17,252 nt of DNA from DASWHX01 sp036397995 (GTDB lineage: Bacteria > Bacteroidota > Bacteroidia > Cytophagales > Cyclobacteriaceae). The stretch is from the NCBI GenBank assembly GCA_036397995.1, contig DASWHX010000089.1, forward strand, positions 1-17,252, read 5' to 3'. The notes below the pieces were generated by a model that was not told where the DNA came from, ran no database searches, and was given only the letters and a program-made list of their open reading frames with translations. Every line of letters starts with the position of its first letter. Positions within the stretch are counted from its first letter, which is position 1. Position numbers and translations under genes: made by a program. This document shows positions 1-5,221 of this stretch, piece by piece.

Positions 1-2
1 TT

Positions 3-164
3 ACTTTTGTCTCTGCAATCATACCGACTTTTTGGAGCTTTCGAAGTCTTGAACTGGCTAATGGATCTCTTCCAAAGTTTGGAATTCACCTCATAGTAGG
101 AACCTTATGGTACCTGATAGTTTTCTATTTGTTGCACAGAAGGCTGAAGAATTTTTCGAACTAG
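3..164 (+). CDS. C-terminal end of a membrane protein (partial)
   Basis: An open frame enters from the left edge and stops at a TAG at 162-164, giving 53 codons. The last part is a convincing membrane segment (about residues 26-44, rich in I, L, V, W, Y and F) followed by a basic tail containing HRRLKN, as in an inner-membrane protein whose C-terminus is cytoplasmic. The family cannot be identified from this fragment. The gene would start outside the window. It is the only frame here without an early stop that also has protein-like composition, but the evidence is limited to its length and hydrophobic pattern. Confidence 0.5.
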   Translation, partial: TFVSAIIPTFWSFRSLELANGSLPKFGIHLIVGTLWYLIVFYLLHRRLKNFSN

Positions 165-419
165 GTCAGAATCTGCAGAACGGAATCTTTATTTCCTCCT
201 ATCAGAAAATTCCCGCGTTCGTTTCTTGATTATGGCAGAATCACCAGCAAAATTTTGCCCATGATTTAAAGATGAAATGATTGAACAAATACTCATGCTG
301 ATTCTTTTATTTGGAAAGCATAGGCTTTAAAACAAAAATAGCCGGAAGAATTTTCCAGCTTATGAGATATCTCTCTTTTTTGTGCGACAATCCGCTCTAA
401 AATCTGGCTATCGCCGCCC

Positions 420-433
420 GTGGCAATTGCCAC
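420..433. repeat. Perfect 14-base palindrome
   Basis: GTGGCAATTGCCAC is its own reverse complement. It stands alone in the gene-free stretch, about 390 bases before the deiodinase-like gene. It has the symmetry of a binding site for a dimeric regulator, but no regulator or partner promoter is evident, so function is unknown. Confidence 0.4.
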
Positions 434-489
434 TTCCATTTGACAGTAACTTCTACTACTGATTTCTGTTGCAAATATCCGGTAGAAAC

Positions 490-538
490 TCCGGAAAGTT
501 GAAATTTCCTTATTATGATATTGTTAACTCTTTCCGGA
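490..538. repeat. Inverted repeat, 9-base arms
   Basis: TCCGGAAAG at 490-498 is the exact reverse complement of CTTTCCGGA at 530-538, with a 31-base AT-rich loop. No T-run follows either arm, so it does not look like an intrinsic terminator. It may be an operator-like or RNA-level structure, or chance. Confidence 0.35.
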
Positions 539-793
539 AGCGTCTCGGTTGAGCCTTTTACGTGTGCCATACTTGCAGACATTGAAAATCAATTAATTTT
601 CACCCAAAAAAAAGTGGAAGTGTGGCATACGTTGATGTTAACTTCATTTGGATTTACTGAGACACTACTCCCGGCACATCAACCAAAAGTTTCATACTTA
701 GTTCTCTGGATGCTTTATTTTCTTCATAAATATTAAGAATTATCAGAATACTGAATCACAGGCTAAATCTATAATTCCAGTTGCAAATCCACT

Positions 794-801
794 TATATTT
801 G
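794..801 (+). promoter_or_regulatory. Candidate -7 promoter element before the deiodinase-like gene
   Basis: TATATTTG matches the Bacteroidota -7 consensus TAnnTTTG at every fixed position and lies 22 bases before the ATG at 824, which predicts a 5' leader of roughly 15-20 bases. A clear -33 TTTG at the expected distance is not seen, so confidence is moderate. Confidence 0.45.
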
Positions 802-823
802 TACAGCTCACAAATCTGACCAA

Positions 824-1507
824 ATGGCGAAAACAAAAACAATAAACGGTCATCCTTTCATCGAATATTCAAGGCAAACATTTTCACCGGAAGAAGCCGG
901 TAAACGAAGCAAGGAATTTTTTAACTTTATGGATACACGCAGAACGGTTAGAGATTTTTCTGACCAGCCCATTCCCAGGGATTTAATTGATAATCTCATC
1001 CGGGCAGCATCTACAGCTCCCTCAGGGGCACATAAACAACCCTGGACTTTTTGCGTAGTTTCCGATCCTGCTATTAAGACTAAAATCAGGCAGGCGGCTG
1101 AAGAAGAGGAAAGAGAAAGCTATGCCGGGCGGATGCCGGATGAATGGCTTAAGGCCCTGGAGCCTTTGGCAACAAACTGGGAGAAACCCTTTCTGGAAAT
1201 TGCGCCATACCTGATTATTGTTTTCAGAAAACTTTATAACCTGACAGAATCCGGTGCAAAGGAAAACAATTACTACGTAAGTGAAAGTGTAGGCCTTGCA
1301 TGTGGGTTCCTTCTTGCAGCCATCCATCATGCAGGATTGGTTGCACTAACACATACTCCAAGTCCAATGGGATTCCTGTCGAAAATTTTAAACCGGCCAG
1401 AGAATGAAAAACCGTATCTCCTTATACCGGTTGGTTTCCCTGCAGAAAATACGTATGTGCCCGATCTTAAGAGAAAAGAATTAGGTGAAGTAGCGATTTA
1501 CTTTTAA
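824..1507 (+). CDS. Iodotyrosine-deiodinase-like flavin nitroreductase
   Basis: The 227-residue protein belongs to the FMN-dependent nitroreductase fold and specifically resembles iodotyrosine deiodinase (reductive dehalogenation of halotyrosines). FMN-contact motifs are visible: RRTVR (39-43), TAPSGAHKQPW (64-74) and the THTP segment (176-179). From memory of the human enzyme, the active-site lid residues Glu157, Tyr161 and Lys182, which grip the amino-acid part of the substrate, correspond here to Glu96, Tyr100 and Lys121 with the same spacing. The C-terminal PVGFPAE and VPDLKRK blocks also match that family. The protein lacks the N-terminal membrane anchor of animal enzymes, as expected for bacterial homologues. 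The ATG is preceded by an A-rich stretch and no Shine-Dalgarno. Its stop lies 2 bases from the end of the opposing flavoprotein gene. The subfamily call is strong; the physiological substrate in this organism is not known. Confidence 0.88.
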   Translation: MAKTKTINGHPFIEYSRQTFSPEEAGKRSKEFFNFMDTRRTVRDFSDQPIPRDLIDNLIRAASTAPSGAHKQPWTFCVVSDPAIKTKIRQAAEEEERESYAGRMPDEWLKALEPLATNWEKPFLEIAPYLIIVFRKLYNLTESGAKENNYYVSESVGLACGFLLAAIHHAGLVALTHTPSPMGFLSKILNRPENEKPYLLIPVGFPAENTYVPDLKRKELGEVAIYF

Positions 1508-1509
1508 GG

Positions 1510-2991
1510 CTAGAATAAGATGTCTTCATACACCCCGTTACAATAGGTAGAGCACCGCATCTTATCTTTCAGGGCATCAGGTTTAAACAATGACTTGCCC
1601 ATTAGCATTCGAACAACCTCCTGGATTCCCTCAATTATAGAAGGGTGCGGATGTACGCACTCGGCAAGTTCTTCAATGCCTTTGTCCATACTTATCAATA
1701 AAGCCACAGCCTGTATAGCACTGGATGAGTGCTGACCAATAACTCTCATCCCAAGAATTTTCATCTCTTCATCATTGGTCACCAGCAATTTGATGAAACC
1801 CTGGGTGTTTCGCTGGGCAATTGCCCGTGGGATACATTCATAACTTAAACTGGCGACCTTATAATCAATACCTTTTTTCTTCGCCTGGATTTCATTCAAC
1901 CCTACTCCTGCAACTTCAGGATTCAGAAACATGATAGTGGAGATATTCTCATAGACCAGTTTTCGCCTGGGGTTTCCAAAAATGCATTCAACCGCATAAC
2001 GCCCTTCCAGCTCGCCAACATTTACCAGGGCTATATCGGCAGTAATATCTCCTACCGCGTAGATATTGGGCACACTGGTTTGGGTGTTATCATCGATGAT
2101 CCCTGACTTATCCATATTAACACCAATCTCCTCCAGTCCAAGATTTTCATAATTGGGAATACGGCCTACTGATAACAAAGCTCTCTCCACATGAAAAATT
2201 TCTTTCCTGCCATCATCATATTCCAATTCGTAGTTTACCTTTCCATCAACAATATCCATCTTTGTTAGCCGGCTATTTCTGTGAATGAGAACACCGTTAG
2301 CTTCCATATTTGTCTCAATCACTTTTACCACATCATCATCCTCATTAGGCAGGATTCTATCCCCCTTATCTATCAGATTTACTTTTGTTTTTCCGAAACC
2401 GGAAAAAATTGTAGCGTACTCGCAACCAATTACCCCGGCTCCAACTATCACCATACTGTCAGGGAAGTCTTCTAATTTTTCAATCCCTTCACTGGTCATT
2501 ACAATTTTTTCATCCAGGGGAATATGAGGCAACTCCCGTGGTCTGCTTCCGGTAGCCAGAATAACATAATCAGACCAAATGGTCTTCTTGCCATTTTGGG
2601 TTTCAATTTCTATTTCATTCGGAGAGGCTAACCTTGCATTTCCTAGTTCAAAATTTAAAAGATCTTTATAAACAGAACCATTCAGCAGTTCCATGTGACT
2701 GCGCAGAAGATCCTTTCGCCTATCAGTGGCCTTAATGACTTCCCCCTGAATTTCTTTATAATTTATTTGCGGAGGATCCATATTAAACCTTTTAAGATTC
2801 CGGAGAACAAGTGAGGTTTCGGTGGATATTTCCCACCAGGTTTTACTTGATAACGCGCCATTAGTTACACCTGTTCCGCCCAGACGCTTTCTTTCAATCA
2901 AAAGAATTTTCTTCTTGAAGTCAAGGGCCCGCATTGCAGCTGCATAACCGGATGGACCCGCTCCAATTATAGCTAAATCATATTTTTCCAT
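1510..2991 (-). CDS. SthA/lipoamide-dehydrogenase-like flavoprotein lacking the redox disulfide
   Basis: This 493-residue protein is a class I pyridine nucleotide-disulfide oxidoreductase by fold. It has an N-terminal FAD Rossmann motif GAGPSG (10-15), the ATGSR turn (146-150), an NAD(P) motif GAGVIG (184-189), the second FAD motif YAVGD (311-315), and a C-terminal dimerisation domain with HPHP plus Glu (447-454). The segment that normally carries the active CxxxxC disulfide (as in GGTCLNVGCIPSK) reads GGTGVTNGALSSK (38-50), so both cysteines are replaced, by Gly41 and Ala46. The His-Glu dyad is kept (His449, Glu454). E. coli soluble transhydrogenase SthA also lacks the normal pair, and its GAGVIGCEYA block matches, so NAD(P)H transhydrogenase or another FAD oxidoreductase role is likelier than lipoamide oxidation. 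A tail past the usual end carries Cys480 and Cys484. It lies 52 bases downstream of the phenylalanine hydroxylase gene on the same strand and may share its transcript; GATTTTTG, one mismatch from a -7 element, occurs just upstream of the ATG and could be a separate promoter. Confidence 0.82.
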   Translation of the reverse strand: MEKYDLAIIGAGPSGYAAAMRALDFKKKILLIERKRLGGTGVTNGALSSKTWWEISTETSLVLRNLKRFNMDPPQINYKEIQGEVIKATDRRKDLLRSHMELLNGSVYKDLLNFELGNARLASPNEIEIETQNGKKTIWSDYVILATGSRPRELPHIPLDEKIVMTSEGIEKLEDFPDSMVIVGAGVIGCEYATIFSGFGKTKVNLIDKGDRILPNEDDDVVKVIETNMEANGVLIHRNSRLTKMDIVDGKVNYELEYDDGRKEIFHVERALLSVGRIPNYENLGLEEIGVNMDKSGIIDDNTQTSVPNIYAVGDITADIALVNVGELEGRYAVECIFGNPRRKLVYENISTIMFLNPEVAGVGLNEIQAKKKGIDYKVASLSYECIPRAIAQRNTQGFIKLLVTNDEEMKILGMRVIGQHSSSAIQAVALLISMDKGIEELAECVHPHPSIIEGIQEVVRMLMGKSLFKPDALKDKMRCSTYCNGVYEDILF

Positions 2992-3043
2992 GGGTCAGAT
3001 TAATTCAAAAATCACGTCAATATATAGAAAATATGGGAATTAT

Positions 3044-3775
3044 CTATTTCCGCATTATTTCCATTAATCTCACTTTTAACCCTTTCCTTATTAAGGACAG
3101 GGACTTAAATAATTCTTCAAATGACTTGATAATGAAATACTTTGATTGAAAAATATCCTTTCTATAACTGCTATCAAGGATCTGATCTACATCATACTCA
3201 AGATGAACAGGCTTATTACTTAATGAAAAATCAGTTTCACCACTGGATGATAATATTCCGGCACCATAGATTCTCCTTCCATTTGTATCATCGATAAGAC
3301 CAAATTCAACTGTGAACCAATAAATTCTTGAAATTAAATGAATAGCGTGTGCATCATGGCCGTGCTCTAAAGCTATTTTACCCAGTGATTGCAGGAATTC
3401 ACAAAAGTCTTTGTTAGTTAACAGTGGTACATGAGCAAATACATCATGAAACATATCAGGTTCCTCAAGATACTCCAATTGATCCATCCTTCTTATCCAC
3501 GTGGTTGCCGGGAATCTTTTGGCAGCCAGCAATTCAAAAAAGATACGGTCATCTACTATGCCCGGTACCGCCTGAATTTTCCAACCCGTCAAAATATTCA
3601 AAAGCGAATTAGTTATTTCAAAATCCGGGATCTTTTCAGGCTGAAATGCTATCCGCTCAAGCCCCTTCAGAAATTCGGAGCACGCCGCATTTGGTAGTTT
3701 CTGAAGCTGACGATCGAACAGTATTTGCCAAACCAGGTGATTCTCTTTTGTGTAGTTACTGTAAATCTGTTTCAT
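3044..3775 (-). CDS. phhA: Phenylalanine 4-monooxygenase (hydroxylase)
   Basis: The 243-residue protein is a short, catalytic-domain-only aromatic amino acid hydroxylase, which converts phenylalanine to tyrosine with O2, a tetrahydropterin and non-haem iron. The iron-binding motif PDMFHDVFAHVPLL gives His110 and His115, and the third ligand is Glu157 in YWFTVEFGL (152-160). The PGIVDDRIFFELLAAKRFP segment (71-89) is also typical. There is no N-terminal regulatory ACT domain, as in other bacterial single-domain enzymes, so control by phenylalanine binding is not expected. Control more likely lies in the RNA leader: an intrinsic terminator ends 29 bases before the ATG and is preceded by a Tyr-rich leader ORF. 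That logic, in which tyrosine shortage switches the gene on, suggests a tyrosine-supplying rather than a purely catabolic role. The next gene downstream is the disulfide-less flavoprotein. A pterin recycling gene is not seen in the window. Confidence 0.93.
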   Translation of the reverse strand: MKQIYSNYTKENHLVWQILFDRQLQKLPNAACSEFLKGLERIAFQPEKIPDFEITNSLLNILTGWKIQAVPGIVDDRIFFELLAAKRFPATTWIRRMDQLEYLEEPDMFHDVFAHVPLLTNKDFCEFLQSLGKIALEHGHDAHAIHLISRIYWFTVEFGLIDDTNGRRIYGAGILSSSGETDFSLSNKPVHLEYDVDQILDSSYRKDIFQSKYFIIKSFEELFKSLSLIRKGLKVRLMEIMRK

Positions 3776-3795
3776 AGTTATTAGGTTTATAGTGA

Positions 3796-3827
3796 AATAA
3801 AAAACCCGGCACCTTTCGGAACCGGGT
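3796..3827 (-). terminator. Intrinsic terminator in the phenylalanine hydroxylase leader
   Basis: Read on the minus strand, ACCCGG (3827-3822) pairs with CCGGGT (3809-3804), and an inner CC (3819-3818) pairs with GG (3813-3812) around a GAAA loop. A run TTTTTTATT follows immediately. On the plus strand the run is A, so termination is directional. Its place between the leader ORF and the hydroxylase ATG makes it an attenuator rather than an ordinary end-of-operon terminator. Confidence 0.85.
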
Positions 3828-3868
3828 CTAACTGTCTTTAGTTTCTTATTTTTTTAATCAGATAGAAC

Positions 3869-3934
3869 TCACCTATTCCGAAAGATCTTAGATCTGTCGT
3901 AATAAGAGTAATAATATCTAACTATTTGTTTCAT
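3869..3934 (-). CDS. Tyr-rich leader peptide of the phenylalanine hydroxylase attenuator
   Basis: The frame ATG (3934-3932) to TGA (3871-3869) encodes 21 residues beginning MKQIVR, then YYYSYY at positions 7-12, and ending in a basic tail. Codons 7, 8 and 11 are TAT; codons 9 and 12 are TAC. Five tyrosines in six codons directly ahead of a terminator and a tyrosine-forming enzyme is the hallmark of an attenuation leader peptide. Only one Phe codon (18) is present, and it lies inside the antiterminator segment, so tyrosine is the sensed amino acid. No Shine-Dalgarno precedes it; the promoter places the transcript start only a few bases ahead of the ATG. Confidence 0.75.
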   Translation of the reverse strand: MKQIVRYYYSYYDRSKIFRNR

Positions 3935-3940
3935 CGGTAG

Positions 3941-3970
3941 CAAAATTAAACAATTTACCAAATTGTCAAA
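3941..3970 (-). promoter_or_regulatory. Bacteroidota-type promoter for the Tyr leader and phenylalanine hydroxylase
   Basis: On the minus strand, TTTG (3970-3967) is followed after 18 bases by TAATTTTG (3948-3941), a full match to the TTTG / TAnnTTTG consensus. The element ends 6 bases before the leader ATG at 3934, so the transcript would have a 5' leader of roughly 0-5 bases. The -33 box lies just beyond the stop codon of the bTHX-like gene. Confidence 0.7.
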
Positions 3971-3977
3971 ATCAATT

Positions 3978-4559
3978 TCACTTCTTAGTTGTCTTCTTCG
4001 TAGTCTTCGCTGTCTTTTTAGCCCCCGGAGCCATCGTTTTTGCCTTTTTGGTCACAACTTTCTTTGCAGGTTTCTTTACTTTAGTCTTCGCTTTTTCCTT
4101 AGTTTTTACTGCCTCCTTCTTCACCTTGGTTTCAGCTTTCTCCTTCTTTGGTTTAGCTTTCTCCTTCTTCACCTTGGTTTCAGCTTTCTCCTTTTTCGGT
4201 TTAGCTTTCTCTTTCTCCGGTTTAGCATCTACTCTTTTTGGCTTCGCCTTATCTGGAGTTATGGATGATTCTTTTTTAACTTCCTTAACCTCAGGTTCAG
4301 GTATCCTGATTTCAAGTTTTGCTACCACTTCCGGTACTTCAACTACTTCGACCGGTGCCTCTTCTACTTTTGCAGGCGCCTTCTCTACTTTTGCCGGAGT
4401 CTTTTTCGGCTGAACCATAGTGATTTTAGGTTCTTTCTTAGCAATACCGCGACCAGACTTCTTTTTCTTCCTGGCCTTAATTTTCTTTCTGGATCTTGAA
4501 ACTCCGAATGAACCTATTGAAATTTTCCCTTTCCGGGTTTTTTTGTCGCCTTTTCCCAT
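3978..4559 (-). CDS. bTHX-like 30S ribosomal protein with a long Lys/Ala/Pro-rich tail
   Basis: Of 193 residues, the first about 34 (MGKGDKKTRKGKI..., then GSFGVSRSRKK and a basic run) closely resemble ribosomal small-subunit protein bTHX, a peptide of only a few dozen residues that binds 16S rRNA in Thermus; short homologues occur in Bacteroidota. The rest is low-complexity: an acidic/Val-Pro-rich middle (about 55-98) and a histone-H1-like tail (about 100-193) of KAKPKKEK and TKK units. The tail contains two adjacent copies of EKAKPKKEKAETKVKK (117-132, 133-148). The reading frame is continuous and the ATG is preceded by an AT-rich stretch without a Shine-Dalgarno. Its stop is followed at once by the phenylalanine hydroxylase promoter. 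The N-terminal identity is fairly clear; whether the whole protein is ribosomal, nucleoid-binding or both is unknown. Confidence 0.75.
   Translation of the reverse strand: MGKGDKKTRKGKISIGSFGVSRSRKKIKARKKKKSGRGIAKKEPKITMVQPKKTPAKVEKAPAKVEEAPVEVVEVPEVVAKLEIRIPEPEVKEVKKESSITPDKAKPKRVDAKPEKEKAKPKKEKAETKVKKEKAKPKKEKAETKVKKEAVKTKEKAKTKVKKPAKKVVTKKAKTMAPGAKKTAKTTKKTTKK
4116..4211. repeat. Two 48-base tandem repeats inside the bTHX-like gene
   Basis: Copies at 4116-4163 and 4164-4211 differ at two bases by eye. Each encodes the same 16 residues, so both differences are synonymous. The unit is a whole number of codons, so gain or loss of a copy would keep the frame and change only the length of the basic tail. 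Confidence 0.85.
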
Positions 4560-4702
4560 ATCATTTTATTGTAAAACAGGGGCCTAAGATAATAGTTTAT
4601 GATTGAAGTTTCATAATCCTGTATCAAATTAAAGGACATGTAAGGGAAAGGAGCATTTTTCATTTTTGTACATTTAAAAATAATTTTTGGAAACGGAGAT
4701 TT

Positions 4703-5221
4703 ATGGTCAACCCGGGAATTGAGTTATTAATTGCGCTGCGCAAAACAATATCGAAACTGGAATCGGGCTCCGCGTATCAGTGGGGCCATATGGGATGCTG
4801 TAATTGTGGACATCTGGCTCAGGAACTTACGAATCTCACCAAGGCACAAATTCATGAATATGCCATGCAACGAACGGGTGATTGGAATGATCAGGTGTTG
4901 GAATATTGTCCCGACTCCGGGTTACCTATAGATGCGATAATTGATTCTATGCTCAATGCCGGACTCACTATTGATTACATCCGGCAATTGGAGAAACTTT
5001 CTAACCCGGGAATACTTGCCATCATTCCTTCCCATGATAAACCTTTATCGCAGAATAAAAGAAGTGATGTAATTATATATATGAACGCCTGGGTGAAAAT
5101 TCTTGAAGGCAACTTAATGAGCGAAATCAAAATTCATTCGCTGGAAGATCCATGGGTTCAACCAATCGCCAAAACAAGAAGTAAATTTAAATATTCTCCG
5201 CTAGTTTCCTCCCCATTGTAA
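4703..5221 (+). CDS. Uncharacterised small protein with a Cys-rich HMGCCNCGH motif
   Basis: I do not recognise the family of this 172-residue protein. There is no signal peptide or membrane segment, so it is probably cytoplasmic. The most distinctive feature is HMGCCNCGH at residues 29-37, with Cys32, Cys33 and Cys35 flanked by His29 and His37; an EYCPDSGLP segment (67-75) adds another Cys. Clustered Cys/His of this kind could bind a metal, but that is inference. A GGAG lies 4 bases before the ATG at 4703, slightly close for a Shine-Dalgarno. The 3' end runs 35 bases into the opposing alaS gene. The well-formed start, the composition and the even coverage up to the alaS end support a real gene. 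Confidence 0.72.
   Translation: MVNPGIELLIALRKTISKLESGSAYQWGHMGCCNCGHLAQELTNLTKAQIHEYAMQRTGDWNDQVLEYCPDSGLPIDAIIDSMLNAGLTIDYIRQLEKLSNPGILAIIPSHDKPLSQNKRSDVIIYMNAWVKILEGNLMSEIKIHSLEDPWVQPIAKTRSKFKYSPLVSSPL

Larger units (their letters stand above)
165..823. other. Long region without a convincing gene
   Basis: About 660 bases separate the membrane-protein fragment from the deiodinase-like gene. The short frames here (for example 515-736 on + and 397-582 on -) have no recognisable motif and overlap one another, so they are not called. Visible structure is limited to a perfect 14-base palindrome at 420-433, an inverted repeat at 490-538, and a TAnnTTTG promoter element close to the right end. 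The region could be a decayed gene or a regulatory spacer; the sequence does not decide. Confidence 0.5.
3796..3934 (-). promoter_or_regulatory. Candidate tyrosine-responsive transcription attenuator
   Basis: Three elements lie in order on the minus strand: a leader ORF with five Tyr codons in six, a segment near its 3' end (CUUUCGGAA, 3884-3876), and the terminator hairpin. That segment is perfectly complementary to UUCCGAAAG (3821-3813) inside the terminator. With one G-U pair and one A-U pair on one side and one G-U pair on the other, the duplex is 12 contiguous pairs, 3886-3875 with 3811-3822, followed after a mismatch by two G-C pairs that reach into the 5' terminator arm. A ribosome stalled on the Tyr codons (3916-3899) would leave the segment free, so the antiterminator forms and the hydroxylase is transcribed. 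A ribosome that reaches the UGA would cover it, so the terminator folds. The parts are seen directly; the mechanism is inferred from the classical attenuation model. Confidence 0.8.

Noticed and set aside
397..736. Two short overlapping frames (minus 397-582, plus 515-736) in the gene-free stretch
   Set aside because: No recognisable motif, no promoter or ribosome site, atypical composition, and each contradicts the other. They are more likely random open frames.
1510..2991. Calling the flavoprotein dihydrolipoyl dehydrogenase
   Set aside because: Both cysteines of the essential CxxxxC centre are absent, so it cannot oxidise dihydrolipoamide by the known mechanism.
3804..3827. Terminator of the bTHX-like gene only
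   Set aside because: It lies about 150 bases beyond that gene's stop, after a new promoter and a Tyr-rich leader ORF, and shares complementarity with that ORF. It may also stop bTHX transcripts, but its position fits attenuation better.
3963..4413. Plus-strand frames rich in Phe/Leu/Ser opposite the bTHX-like gene, looking like hydrophobic membrane proteins
   Set aside because: They are the antisense reading of Lys-rich codons (AAA/AAG become TTT/CTT). The minus-strand frame starts with a clear bTHX-like block and is the real gene.
4660..4702. Promoter elements before the Cys-rich gene (CATTTTTG and AATTTTTG)
   Set aside because: Each misses one fixed base of TAnnTTTG and neither has a good -33 box; too weak in AT-rich DNA to call.
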